This document shows positions 1 through 13,924 of a stretch of 64,000 nt of DNA, one piece after another; the stretch's first letter is position 1, and each line of letters starts with the position of its first letter. The notes under the pieces were generated by a model. That model searched no databases. It had not been told where the DNA came from and saw only the letters and a program-made list of their open reading frames with translations. Made by a program: the position numbers and the translations under genes. Source of the DNA: Hyperoplus lanceolatus (Eukaryota > Chordata > Actinopteri > Uranoscopiformes > Ammodytidae); the NCBI GenBank assembly GCA_026929865.2, contig CM049395.1:30126001-30190000 (forward strand), written 5' to 3'.

Positions 1-543
1 TATATCCATAGGCACACATCATCCACCTGTCTTGTCAGAAGGCGCCGGATCGGTGGCCCTATAATAAACGCCCCCACCCCACCCCAACCCAACCCACCTT
101 ACTCCCTCCGCACTCCACACACACAGCACCTTCCAGCGCACTACTCTGTCTGTTTCAGTGTGTGGCAGGGAGATATGCTGCTCGGAGCCGCGCTGAGTGT
201 CTGTCGCCTCGTATTGAATTTCCGCGCGGCACCAGTCGGGTTTCTCTGCGGGAGATCAGGTTTAGAACGCACCCGCTGCCTCTCCCTCCCCCCGGGGCTC
301 TCTCCTCCTGCCCATCACGGCCCCTTCCCTTTCTCCACACTTTTTGAGTGGAAGTTTTCCCTCGGCGGAGCTGCTTCACCGTTGGCGGTGCGCCCGGTGT
401 AAAAGTCGGACTTATGAAGCGGCATTAGGAGCACGAGGAGCGAGAGAGATAGAGAGAGAGAGAGAGAGCGAGGTAGGAGAAGGACAGCAAGGCTAAGGGA
501 ATAAAACAGTGTGACTTAACAGGAACCGGAGACCACATCCAAG
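1..543 (+). promoter_or_regulatory. shank2: Putative shank2 promoter and non-coding first exon
   Basis: This block is much richer in G+C than the intron that follows. It contains a TATA-like stretch near 58-66, a pyrimidine/CCCA-rich run at 70-120 and a GA microsatellite at about 441-470. It ends at 543 with AAG followed by GTAAGC, a near-ideal splice donor. If it is spliced straight to the acceptor at 56492, the frame leading into the shank2 ATG has a stop (TAA, 517-519) inside this exon. That fits a 5' UTR and supports the ATG at 56517 as the true start. Two upstream ORFs are visible if the transcript starts far enough left: ATG 175 to stop 402 (75 codons), and a minimal ATG-AAG-CGG-CAT-TAG at 414-428. 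The transcription start cannot be placed from sequence, and the assignment to shank2 is inferred from strand, donor quality and the lack of any other gene in between. Confidence 0.45.
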
Positions 544-1998
544 GTAAGCATGAACCTTTAATTACTTTGTACACCACCCTTCTACAAAGAATAGGCTACT
601 GCATCCTGGAACCGGGGGTTGGGAACCTACTAGACGGACTTCTTTGTGACACTTAAATGTACAGTTCAACTTGTCATTCTTTCTCCATGGTTGGATTTAT
701 GTTATTGTTATTGTATACACAGTGAGTGTATCATGTAAGGGGGCTCTGAGCTTATGTAATGAGTTTAACAATGACTAAGGTTAATATTATACAGTAATAG
801 TTTAGTTCAAGCATCGATAGCCTACAACCAGCTCTTCGTTGCCAGGTGCTCTAAGATCCCTCTGGCTGGTGACTCATAGTCAAGTCATTAATAAAGTCAT
901 TAATAATGACTAATGATTAAAATGAACCCGTGGATCCCAAACACACACATGGCCATGGAGAGAATGTAACATGTAGAGAAATATTGGAGTGAAACTATTG
1001 CTGAATAGAGCTGTTTCAATAGCAGACATTGTGACTTGACCAGCACAGGTACTAATCACATTATTAATTGCACTGCAGTCATTTCTGGAACAGTGGGATC
1101 GTTATTCTTTGCTCCATGAGGTTTCCCTGCAATGATGTCTATTGGGGAAAAAGGTCTGTGGAATGCACTGCAATACAACTCTTTGCCACCTGTTTCAGTC
1201 ATTTGGAAAAGATACAGATGGCAGTTTGGACAAAGTTGAACTTTAATTGAATATCATAAACGTGTGCAGTTCATGTTCTTGAATTATATGTCAATACAAT
1301 TCAGCTTGGCTCCTTTGTTTCAGTTTGTTTGAATTTATCTGTGAGGGATGGGATGTGTGACCCTTTTTCAGCTTCCAAAGTGGGACATGACGGAAAAAGC
1401 TTTGGGAACCACTGTAATAAACCATCGATGCTGTATTGCAAATGTCAATGATTAAAGAGTTATTATAATATTCCTTTAATTATCCAGCCTTGTTGATGGT
1501 TAATTAATGATTCATGAATGAACATTGGGCCCGAAAGCTCTGTAGTAGAACTGAAATCATTTGTTGATTAATTGATAATGGGATGGATATAAAATGAGTG
1601 ATATCAGATTTATTGTTTTTTGAAGCAAGAATTCCCCAAATGAACTGGCTCCCTCATCCCATATGTTATTCTCTTCTTGAATATATACTGAATATATTTG
1701 GGTTTTAGGACTGTTAGTAAGATGAATACAGACAACTTAAAACAATCACCATACTCTACTCATTAATGAGTGAGTCCAGAAAAAAACATTTGCAGATGAA
1801 TTGATATGGAGAATAAGCGTTAATAGCATCCCTACTCTCCAGAAGTCCAGTGGTCAGTCTCTCCATTGGAGTCATCTTCTTGATTTGATTAGCTGGTCGT
1901 GATAAAGCCAGTGGCCTGCTGGATATGGATAAACACCAGCCAAGGGGACATTTCACAGTCTGGCAACCCAAAAGGTGTTCTAATGAATGACTCATAAC
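544..1998. other. Intronic DNA, one possible hAT end
   Basis: Mostly unremarkable AT-rich sequence. Bases about 1350-1415 read, on the minus strand, like the CAGTGGTTCCCAAA start and CCC-rich follow-on of common fish hAT ends, with no matching partner seen. No gene is recognised. Confidence 0.4.
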
Positions 1999-2422
1999 TA
2001 GGGCTGTCAAATTAACGTGTTCATTTTGATGAATTAATCACAGAAAAATGTACGCGATTAAAAAAATTAACGCAGATTAATCGCACTTCTATAATGCCCT
2101 TTGACCCGGTGCAAAAGTGGTGCGCAGCTCGGTGAGCTGCACCTGTAGCTTACATACACAGCCCGCACGGGTGAAAGGGAGAAAATTAAAGAGTTAAGCA
2201 GAGGAAAGGGCGGGGCCGAGGGCTCTATGGACGGTTTATGGGATGCTTCGGGCAAATAAGCATGAAGGTATACATCTTACTTTTTTCTCCGCAGTGTCTG
2301 TGCATTATTGATTTAGTGGGTGCAACAATATATGTTCAAAACAGTATCTCTCAATCTTCCTCCGTGTGTCTCAATTTTGTTTGCTAGCTATCTCGTCTCC
2401 CGCGTAAACGGACACCGTTAGA
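1999..2422 (+). mobile_element. hAT-like non-autonomous element fragment
   Basis: It begins TAGGGCTGTCAAATTAACG, followed by repeated ATTAATC/GATTAA motifs and a GTGCAAAAGTGGTGCGC segment. This is the start of a widespread vertebrate hAT-type element family as I remember it. No opposite end is found before the 521-bp repeat at 2423, which may have inserted into it. The right boundary is a guess. Confidence 0.45.
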
Positions 2423-2943
2423 CACAACCATAGATAGTAAATAATATGGATGTAGCATCCGGGCTGACCTCAGTTATTCACACGGCATCCAATAATCCTG
2501 GTTTGTGCGCGTCGCCATCTTGTGAGATTTTTACTCCGCCTCACTCCTCTTGCCGAAAAGGGGAATCGACGTCACGTCGGGGGAAGGAGATAGCTGACGT
2601 ATACCTCCGAGGCAAAGTGAGGGACAACAGGCGGAGAGCTGTCACTCAAGAGATCGCGCCAATACATTTTAACCTCCAAAAGAATAAAAACTAGCGTGGG
2701 CCAAAAAAAGTCACCCCCCTCAGTGTTGTCATGGAGATATGACCTAAACATACAGACTAAAATAGTTTTGTGGCCCAGGCTGTAAATAGGTTTAATAAGA
2801 CTTTGAAAACGGCCTGTCTAACAAGTGAGTCAAAGAAAAACTGCTCGTCTTGGCGCCACCCCCAGTGGCACTTTCTGGTTACTACAGTTGTAGGTCACTT
2901 CCTTATTGGATGCCGGTAAAAATCGCTGAGGTTGGGGCTTGGT
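2423..2943 (+). repeat. Dispersed repeat, copy 1 (521 bp, imperfect inverted ends)
   Basis: This is almost the same sequence as 15991-16481 in the same orientation. Both begin CACAACCATAGATAGTAAAT and end AATCGCTGAGGTTGGGGCTT. The left part (GACCTCAG...GGCATCCAATAA) and the complement of the right end (AACCTCAGCGATTTTTAC...GGCATCCAATAA) pair imperfectly, so this is probably a terminal-inverted-repeat element. Copy 1 has a segment (about 2545-2580, including CCTCTTGCCGAAAAGGGG) missing from copy 2. The open frame at 2446-2694 is not a gene. Confidence 0.7.
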
Positions 2944-4937
2944 GACAGCTCAGGGGAAGAAGCTAGGTGAAGAGTTCTACAGTGCCTCCCAGAGGTGAGG
3001 AGGACAAACAGTCTGTGGCTGGTTTAAGCCGTGTATCTGATGATGCTATGCCCCCTCTGCAGACACTGCTTGTGCTGGTCAGCTTTAAGGGTGGGGACCT
3101 GTTGAACTTATCAGTGTTTTTGATCTGAGGCAGAGCAAGTGCACCATACATACAGTACATACATATATGCAGGTGGTAAGGATGCTGCCAATGGTGCAGC
3201 AGTATTCACCAGAGTCTGACGAGACAGTTGGACTTTCTTCTGTCCCCTCAGGAAGAAGAGACACTGGTTAATATGTCCTATGACCGTGGTTGAAGTGTTG
3301 AGGGTCCAAGTGATCCACGCTATTGATAGAGATGGGGGCTAGTCTGCCATGTTTTGTCTAACCTCCAGTCCACACAGTTCTTTGGTTTTCTTGTCTTTGT
3401 GGGCCATGGTGGCTTGGCAGGTACACAATTTGGGCAGTTTGGGGAAAAGTTTTTAGTTTTTAGTTTTGAAGCTCTGATTGACCGTGGTGTGGAAGCTTGA
3501 GTGAGCTAGCAAGTCTAAGCTAGCAAGAACGAGAAGGCTTACAGGCCGGGTTAATAGTCATAAAGAGGGAAGAAACATAAAAAATCAATGAAATATCGCA
3601 ATACGTATATTAATGGTGCATATTTTCAGCCAGTCTCTGCTGGAAGGTATTCATAGGGTTGCCCTTTATTCTTCACATGAAATGTGACAGAAATAGCTGT
3701 GTAAAAAATCAAAAAGAGAATTATTCAAACCTTCTGACTGTGAAACTGTTTTTCCTATGACAGAAGAAGTTCAACAAAAGTGTATAGTGCTCCGCATCTA
3801 TGTTCCCCCAAAGGTCCTCCCCGTCAAAATGGCCTCCCATTTGGCATTGTTGGAAAGTAACTGGAGCATTTCCAGTTTCTGCTACTTTATATTTCTAAGA
3901 TAAAACAAATATTTCCAATGTTTTTCCATCATTACATAGACAAAGCATGTAGTTGTGGCTCCTTGTCACATTTCAGATGTCTGAGTGGTTAGCAGTTCCA
4001 CCAGAAACGCAATTCCCTCCAAACTTCATTTTGGAATAACACATGCTCCCGCTACTTGTGTTTCCACACCTGCAAGGATCTGTCCCAAATCCCGCCCGCT
4101 GAAGATGATGTAGGCTACTGTTCTGATGCACTGACAATTGTGACCCTATTGCAAATGTGTTAAATTACAAAAAGTATTAATCAATTCATTCGCGTTACCA
4201 ACAGTGTACAGACAGCTGCAGTGATTAAACTGATAGCGCTTCTGTTGGTGAGAAACACAAGTAAAAAACATGTCTGAGACGCTTCCTGTCTAGACATGGG
4301 GTCAGATATAGCCTGCCTTAAAATCAGCAATGAAAAGTCTAAATAATTATTTCCTGCAAGAATAATCATCATCTCACATCCCCCTTTCGATGTATCTTGA
4401 CCTCTATGTTGGGAAGTCAAAACAAGCAAACTATATGAATATGAAGTGGTTAAAACTATCTACATCTAGACATTGAAAAGAACAGTAAAATGCAACCTTT
4501 TTAGAATGCCTGTGTTGGCAACATACATTTACTTCAGCCACAATAAGAATTTATCAACTGTTCTATTAAAGGTCTTGACTTGTTGAGTCTGTTTCCTTCG
4601 TGTTAGAATATGTTTGTTTAAACCACAGTGATATTTATACTTTTAGAAGTTAAGGACCAGTGGGCACAGAGGCGTTCCTTTCAGGAATAGTTATTCCGTT
4701 TGGAAGAGATCTGGTGGCTGAAGCCGTGCCTATGAAAACATATCATTTTAGCCGCTGCTTCTCTAATATCCTTGACATCCACCCTGAGCAACCACGGAGC
4801 GGCACTGGCTGTTGTCTAATGTATGTAAATGTCAGGTGCAAGCATATAGGTGGGTGTATCATTTCATTTACTAAGAGATGTTTTATTAATGCTTGACACT
4901 TTTACAGCCTACACCTGCTATCTCCTTTCAGAGGTAC
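2944..4937. other. Intronic DNA, nothing recognised
   Basis: I see no gene or clear repeat here. The minus frame at 2963-3160 and the block 3160-3450 have slightly higher complexity and could be old transposon sequence, but I cannot name a family. Confidence 0.4.
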
Positions 4938-5020
4938 AGTGTGTGTGTGTGTGTGTGTGTGTGTACGTGCGCCGTGCGTGTGCGTGCGTGTGTGTGTGTG
5001 CGTGCGTGCGTGTGTGTGTT
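4938..5020. repeat. TG/CG-interrupted microsatellite
   Basis: A (GT)n run at about 4938-4964 followed by alternating GTGC/GTGT units. Alternating purine-pyrimidine DNA of this kind can adopt Z-form. The overlapping open frames of C/V/R residues are artefacts. Confidence 0.9.
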
Positions 5021-6221
5021 TGTCGGGCATCACACCACAGGTTTCTTTCTAAGAGTTTGTAGAAATACTCATTTTGATAGCCACTTATTTGCTCCCCCAT
5101 TGTCTTTTTGTTTACTGGACAACGCAAAAGCTGATTCATGCTCAGGTGAATTGCTCATTTCACTGATACGGAAGTGGCCTTTTATACTGATGGTAATCTG
5201 ACTGGGGTCAGGGGTCAGGGGAGTAAGCCCTCAGTGGTTTTCTCTTTCCTTCCCTGAATGAGGGTGTAGTGACCTGGACACTGACACTGTATGAAGGCAT
5301 TGCATATGTTGAACCTCCTTGAATCTTCGGCAGCTAAACTGTTCTTTCTTGTCTCTGTGGTGATCCGTCCAAAATGTAAACACCTTTCTTCCTCTCCACA
5401 ACAAAAATTACTTGTGAAAAAAGAATTTGAACATTTCTCTACAACTTAGGACTTTCTTAGCATGATGAATGTTGTTTCACTTCTGGTTAGGAAAAAAAAG
5501 TACTCCTTATAGGGAAAGATAGTGGCCATGGTTAAATATATTCAAAGTCAATACTGACTTAAAGGTGCTTTGAGGAACTTTCAGTTTGTGTTAATTCTTG
5601 CACTCCCTTTGGACAAAAGCGGTAGTGTTTTTACTATGCCAGCTGTTGTTCCTGGATGAGCGTACCCATGACAAAGGCATTAAGAAAAACTATAAAAATG
5701 GCATTGTTTTCACCGATGTCATTTATGACCATCAGAGAAAACATTTCAGAAATATGTCAAAGTTCCTTGTAGCACCTTTTAAGCATGAGATGGGATATGT
5801 TACCCAAGTGGAGTGTACACTTGTATGCCCATCCAAATTTAAGTATATAAAATTCCTCTCGATTCTAGAAAATTCACCCTCAGAGAGATAGAACGAGACA
5901 GACAGACAGAGTATTAAAATAGACCTTTATTTCCAGGTAGTTTTTACTTAATGTTCTGCCATTATCAAAAAACTCTGACAAATTATACAGAATACATTAT
6001 CCGAACGTACTACAGAAACTGATTAATATTTCAGAATCAGAGAGAGAGAAAAGAACATAGAGATAAAGAAAAAGAGAGAGACCTTTGGATGTTGTCATTA
6101 GGAATGATCAAAGTCAAAGGGAGCAATGGGGACATCTGAGTCCAATCAATCAGCCCCAAAGAGCTAGGGAGAGACCAGATAAGGGAGGCAAAGATGGGGG
6201 ATAGCAATAAAAGAGAGAGTA
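5021..6221. other. Intronic DNA, nothing recognised
   Basis: Contains a short GACA/GAGA run at 5880-5910 and GA-rich sequence at 6038-6085. No gene is visible. Confidence 0.4.
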
Positions 6222-8436
6222 CAGAGGGGTATACTACGAAACAAACGCAACAGAGCCCGGCTCTCTTTTTTTGATCTGGTTCAACATAACACATACCCTC
6301 GCTCAGAGCTACAAGTATCACGAAGGCAGTTATCAACCTCTTATGTTGAACGAGGGTTTCGGCTTCAGGCTCTGTGCGCGTCCCCATGAAAGGGGGCGTT
6401 CGACCCGTCATTTGACTCTGCATCCGCACAAAATGGACTGATCTTGTGCCGCTAACTTTACACAAACGGACTGATTGTGAGCAGCTGAGTAAAACAAAAG
6501 TGTGTCGCCAACTTCATTCAAGAGGAAGAGTTTGTCAGTCTGAATTATTACAGCAGAAAACAGAGAGCCGAAAAAAACTCTTACTGCAAATAGGCTAAGG
6601 AGAGTGGAATGCTGCCAGCATGGAAATTATTTATTTATCTTGGCGATCGTTCTCGCAGTGCGTAACGTGACATTATAAAACAATTAAACGTTGAACTCGG
6701 ATTTGAACACTATACCATTTAGCCTAATATATATATATATATATATATAGGCATAGGCTACTTTGCTATATTTATAGCACTACGCCTATAGTCCTACACT
6801 TAAGAATGTAATTTAAGTCTGACACTGTCCCCAAATGAATAGCCTATGGAAAATCACTTTAATTTTGGGCCACATTATAATGAATACAATTTTGATTTAG
6901 ACTATTAGCCTTTTATTTGAATCTTACAAATAACAATAGGCGTACATTAAAAAAAAACCTGTAGTCTGTATTTTTCGGACAAATATGGATCTACTGTGAG
7001 AAGCTTAACCTGCAAGTCTGCAGCGATGTCCGAACTGTGGCAGCTGTCACCTCTCACGTCCCAACTGTAATCGCTACTGACGAAAAGAAAGAAGCCTACA
7101 GTGAAATAATGTTGCAAACTGTGATTTTATAGAACGCTTTATTAAGAGCCAGTGTGTGTAGATCGCCAGGTAAAACCATTTAAGGTGAGAGCATAGAGTG
7201 GCGCTGCATACAGTAGGTATAGGCTATTTAACATTTTCTGCATCAATAACTGTATGCATGAGGCAAAAAGCCCCAGCGCGATGTTACAGTTCACTCTGCT
7301 GTAAGCATAGACGGATTATGAGATAATGGGCCCCTGGGCACAGACTCTTAAAGGGCCCCCCACTCGTCCCTTATCCAGTCCGGTACACTGACTTTTCCAC
7401 ACAGATACAAACAATTAATGGCAAAAACATATTAAGGAAGTCAGTGTTTCCCACAGGATTTTGGGATACTGTTGGAGGGACCCTGTACCTTGTTGGGTGG
7501 TCCGGGGGCATGCCCCCCCGGATTTTTTTTTTTACCTTTTTAAAGTAAAATGCATCAATCTGGTGCACTTTGAGAGGAAATTTTAGAGGCTACATTATTT
7601 TACAGATTTTTCTTAAACAAGCAGCACTCTTCTTTATTCTGCAACTGTGAAAACAGTACAGTAGATGGGTCTGCAGACCCATGTTCTATGATGGAGGGGC
7701 CCATCTCAACAGATTCAGGGTGGATAGCTACTTTTTATGAAACATTTAGAATTCACACATAGAAAGCTTATTTCTGTATGTGCTTCAAGGCCCCTCATGA
7801 AGCCCCTTAGACAGAGCTACTAATGCTGTTGTTTTTAACCTGCTTTTGTATTTCTCCCCTACTAGTTGAGGGGCCCATGATGATTTCTATCTTGTTACAT
7901 TTTAATGAGTATCCTTATATTTAGGCTATTCCTTTTTGGACCCAGTTATTGACATCAGTGACTGAGCTCTTTGACTATGCAACGTAAAAAGTTACTATCA
8001 GTATCTCTGGCTAAGGGCCCCCCTGAGCCCTTGGGCCCCTGGGCCTGTGCCCGGTGTGCCCGTGCAGTAATCCACCCCTGGCTGTAAGCCTTATGTCACG
8101 GCTTCGTTTCGTTCATTAATTTACTGATTAATACATTTCGTTATTTAACGAGTTTCCTCAGTGAGGATATATCGCTCAGACAATATAGTCAGGTCCGCGG
8201 GATTTCAAAATGTGTAGTTTCCTTAAAGGGCAGCGCTATAAGAGCCGAATTTAAGCTCAAACTCGGAAACAAAAACTGGTCTGGGCAGGTTAGCCGTGCA
8301 GCCTCTGTTACCACGGTGATCTAGCCAGGCAAAAAGAGAGCCACCTTTCGTGATACTGAAAACTCTGGCTTTAGACCGCTTTAGACTCAACAGACCTCGC
8401 TCAGCCCTTAATCTCGCCTCGTAGTATACCCCTCTG
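6222..8436 (+). mobile_element. 2.2-kb element with 18-bp perfect terminal inverted repeats
   Basis: The left end CAGAGGGGTATACTACGA (6222-6239) is exactly repeated in inverted form at 8419-8436. The ends match a teleost DNA-transposon style often seen with GGGGTATACTACG termini. I find no transposase and no clear target duplication, so the superfamily is unassigned. A second element (7306-8080) has inserted into it; without that, the host element is about 1.4 kb. An AT dinucleotide run lies at 6727-6749. Confidence 0.75.
7306..8080 (+). mobile_element. Non-autonomous hAT element nested in the 6222-8436 element
   Basis: The 8-bp direct repeat GCTGTAAG at 7298-7305 and 8081-8088 flanks 775 bp. 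The ends are related inverted repeats: CATAGACGGATTAT on the left, and CAGGGGTGGATTACTGC as the complement of the right. GGGCCCCTGGGCAC-type blocks follow inside each end. An 8-bp duplication and CA-R-GG-type ends are standard for hAT transposons. There is no transposase. The interior carries an 18-bp perfect palindrome at 7665-7682. Confidence 0.75.
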
Positions 8437-9070
8437 ACCAGAGGGTGGATGACAATATGTTGTGATTCCAAACCTATGTTCCAAACCTTATCATCGCTGT
8501 CCTCTCCTCTTTATAGACACCCTGCCTGTCTGTGGCCTTCTCCTGCTGTGACTCACATCTGCTAGTGAAAAAATCAGATCTTTAGTCTTGGCAGGGAATC
8601 CCCAGCATGCCCACTGCTTTCTCAGATGCAGATGTGTGACTTAGTGCAGTGCAGCAGAGGATTGATACTGGCTTTTTCTAATGGAGCTTCTTGCCTTTAT
8701 TATTTACTTCAAAAAGCAGGTGGCCTTCACCCATCATGTTTCATTATCTTCAAAAGAAACAGAAAGAGAGTCTGCAATGAGCTAGTGGAAAATACATCAC
8801 ATTTATTCATCCAAAAGCAACTGAGTATAAGGAAATCCAGAAATATGGACACACAACCCAATAATTGCTAAGGATGATGCAAGCGCATCAGTTTTGTTCT
8901 GAAGATTAACATGGATGGATTAGAGAGTTTGGTTCTGATCATTCTTGATGTGTACACAAGCTCTGAAAAAGTGAGGTTTTCATAATATATAATTAAGAAG
9001 ACTTGCATGCCATCACAATAGTTCACATATGGCCAAATGTTTGTTTACGTGGCATCCACTCACGCGGCAG
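8437..9070. other. Intronic DNA, nothing recognised
   Basis: No gene or repeat is identified. The + frame at 8626-8871 has no recognisable features. Confidence 0.4.
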
Positions 9071-9084
9071 CCTTATAACTTATT
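9071..9084. repeat. Target-site duplication, 3' side of Rex3 copy 1
   Basis: CCTTATAACTTATT here is repeated exactly at 11532-11545, on the other side of the minus-strand Rex3 insertion. Confidence 0.85.
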
Positions 9085-11531
9085 CATCATCATCATCATC
9101 ATCATCATCTTCAACCGCTTATCCGAAATCGGGTCGCGGGGGCAGCAGCTTGAGCAGGGAACCCCAAACTTCTCTTTCCCGGGCCACTTCAACCAGCTCT
9201 GACTGGGGGATCCCGAGGCGTTCCCAGGCCAGCGTGGAAATATAATCTCTCCACCTAGTCCTGGGTCTTCCCCGAGGCCTCCTCCCAGCTGGACGCTCCT
9301 GGAACACCTCCCTAGGGAGGCGCCCTGGGGGCATCCTTACCAGATGCCCGAACCACCTCAACTGGCTCCTTTCAACGCAAAGGAGTAGCGGCTCTGCCCC
9401 GAGTTCCTCCCGAATGACTGAGCTTCTCACCCTATCTCTAAGGGAGACGCCAGCCACCCTCCTGAGAAAGCCCATTTCGGCCGCTTGTACCCGCGACCTC
9501 GTTCTTTCGGTCATTACCCAGCCTTCATGACCATAGGTGAGGGTAGGAACAAAGATCGCCTGGTAGATCGAAAGCTTTGCCTTACGACTCAGCTCTCTTT
9601 TCGTCACAACAGTGCGGTAAAGCGAGTGCAAAACCGCCCCTGCTGCTCCGATTCTACGGCCAATCTCACGCTCCATTGTTCCCTCACTCGCAAACAAGAC
9701 CCCGAGGTACTTGAACTCCTTCACTTGGGGTAAGGACTCATTCCCTACCTGTAGTAGACAATCCATCGGTTTCCTGCTGAGCACCATGGCCTCCGATTTA
9801 GAGGTGCTGATCCTCATCCCAACCGCTTCACACTCGGCTGCAAACCGATCCAATGAGAGCTGAAGGTCACAGGCCGATGATGCCATCAGAACCACATCAT
9901 CCGCAAACAGCAGAGATGAGATCTTCAGACCACCAAACTGCAACCCCTCCCCACCACGACTACGCCTTGATATCCTGTCCATAAATATCACAAACAGGAT
10001 TGGTGATAAAGCGCAGCCCTGGCGGAGGCCAACCCCCACCGGAAACGAGTCTGACTTACTACCGAGAACCCGTACACAGCTCTCGCTTTGAGCGTACAGA
10101 GATTGGATGGCCCTGAGAAGAGACACCCTCACCCCATACTCCCGCAGCACCCCCCACAGTATCTCCCGGGGAACCCGGTCATAAGCCTTCTCCAGATCTA
10201 CAAAACACATGTAGACTGGATGAGCAAACTCCCAAGCTCCCTCTAGGATCCTTGAGAGAGTGAAGAGCTGGTCCGTTGTTCCACGGCCAGGACGGAATCC
10301 GCATTGTTCCTCTTCAATCTGAGGTTCGACTATCAGCCGAACCCTCCTTTCCAGCACCTTGGAGTAGACTTTGCCGGGAAGGCTGAGGAGTGTGATACAC
10401 CCGGTAGTTGGAACACACTCTCTGGTCCCCCTTTTTAAAAATAGGAACCACCACCCCGGTCTGCCACTCCTTCGGCACTGTACCCGACTTCCACGCAATG
10501 TTGAAGAGGCGTGTCATCCAAGACAGCCCTTCCACACCCATTGCTTTCAGCATTTCTGGACGGATCTCATCAACCCCCGGGGCTTTGCCACTGTGGAGTT
10601 GTTTGACTACCTCAGTGACTTCCACCAGGGAAATTGACGATGATCCCCCATCAGCCTCCAGCTCTGCCTCCAACATAGAGGGCGTGTTAGTCGGATTCAG
10701 GAGTTCCTCAAAGTGCTCTTTCCACCGACCGACTACCTCCTCAGTTGAGGTCAACAGTGTCCCACCCTTACTGTACACAGCTTGGATAGTTCCCCGCTTC
10801 CCCCTCCTGAGGTGCCGGACGGTCTTCCAGAAACACTTTGGTGCCGACCGAAAGTCCTTCTCCATGGTTTCTCCGAACTTCTCCCACACCCGCTGCTTTG
10901 CCTCTGACACGGCAAAAGCTGCAGCCCTTCGGGCCTGTCGGTGCCTTGCAACTGCCTCAGGAGTCCCCCGAGATAACATATCCCGGAAGCACTCCTTCTT
11001 CAGTCGGACGGCTTCCCTGACCACCGAGGTCCACCACGGCGTTCGAGGGTTACCGCCCCTTGAGGCACCTAAGACCTTGAGACCACAGCTGCCTGCCGCG
11101 GCTTCAGCAATGGAAGTTTTGAACATCGACCACTCGGGTTCAATGCCCCCAACCTCCACAGGGATGCTAGAAAAGCTCTGCAGGAGGTGCGAATTAAAGA
11201 TCTCTTGAACAGGGGCCTCCGCTAGACGTTCCCAGTTGACCCGCACTACCCGTTTGGGCTTACCAGGTCTGTCCAGAGTCTTCCTCCACCCTTTGACCCA
11301 ACTCACAACCAGATGGTGATCAGTTGACAGCTCTGCCCCTCTCTTCACCCGAGTGTCCGAGACATGCGGCCTCAGATCAGATGATACGATCACAAAATCG
11401 ATCATCGACCTTCGGCCTAGGGCGCTCTGGTACCATGTACACTTATGAGCATCCTTATGTTCGAACATGGTGTTTGTTATAGACAAACCATGGCCAGCAC
11501 AGAAGTCTAACAACAAACGACCACTCGGGTT
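9085..11531 (-). mobile_element. Rex3 (RTE-clade) LINE, 5'-truncated copy 1
   Basis: This is a minus-strand non-LTR retrotransposon of the Rex3 family, which replicates by nicking the target with its endonuclease and reverse transcribing its RNA in place. The 3' end is an (ATG)n/(CAT)n tail at 9085-9108, typical of RTE elements. Coding sequence runs from about 11531 down to a stop near 9119 and covers the end of the endonuclease (STDHH) and the whole reverse transcriptase, including FADD and the C-terminal [13 protein letters not shown] and [13 protein letters not shown] blocks. One extra base near 10399 splits it into two frames (11516-10314 and 10498-9119). Otherwise it stays open. The 5' truncation matches position 50418 of the full-length copy at 49819-52859, and protein identity between the two is very high, so both are young. 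Confidence 0.93.
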
Positions 11532-11545
11532 CCTTATAACTTATT
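11532..11545. repeat. Target-site duplication, 5' side of Rex3 copy 1
   Basis: Exact 14-bp partner of 9071-9084. One base overlaps the likely truncation point as microhomology. Confidence 0.85.
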
Positions 11546-13302
<1,757 letters not shown>

Positions 13303-13320
13303 ACACACACATACACACAC

Positions 13321-13360
<40 letters not shown>

Positions 13361-13421
13361 TACGCATACACATACGCATACACATACACATATACACATA
13401 CATGCACACACAGACACAGAC
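13303..13421. repeat. Compound CA / ATACACATACGC microsatellite
   Basis: A (CA)n core is followed by higher-order CATACGCATACA units and further CACA runs. Confidence 0.9.
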
Positions 13422-13924
13422 AATCTTCAACATCTGCTGCTCCTGTGTTTTGGTGCCTAAAGATTACAAAGATGATAATCGATCGATGAAAGAGCACAAT
13501 TGTATTGCATCTTATACAGTCCCCTCCATAAGTATCGGAACAGTGAGGCCGACTCCTTTATTTTTGCCGTAGACTGGAAACATTTGGGTTTGACACCAAA
13601 AGATGAATATGAGACAATAGCTCAACATTCCAGCTTTCATTTCCAGGTATTAACATCTGGATCCGATACACAACTGAGAAGATATCATTATTTGTAAAGG
13701 AAAACCACATTTTTAGGCGAGCAGAAGTATTGGAACAGATAGACTTTAAAGAAATTAAACTGAATAAAACGTACTATTTTGTCGCAAATCCTTTGCTTGC
13801 AATAACCGCATCAAGCCTGTGACCCATTGACATCACCAAACTTTTGCATTCTTCTTTTGTGATGCTTTTCCAGGTTTTCACCGCAGCCTCATTCAGTTGC
13901 AGTTTGTGTTAGGGGGTTACTCTC

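Noticed and set aside
2963-3450. Possible LINE remnant
   Set aside because: Some minus-strand peptide stretches look retroelement-like, but I could not identify a motif or tail with any confidence.
6037-6465. 142-codon minus frame
   Set aside because: It crosses the boundary of the 6222-8436 element and ends in GA/TC low-complexity sequence; no recognisable protein features.
10408-11208. 266-codon + strand frame opposite Rex3 copy 1 (and the equivalent 51543-50743 minus frame opposite copy 2)
   Set aside because: Both are antisense shadows of the Rex3 reverse-transcriptase frame; the same shadow appearing in both copies reflects codon structure and not a second gene.
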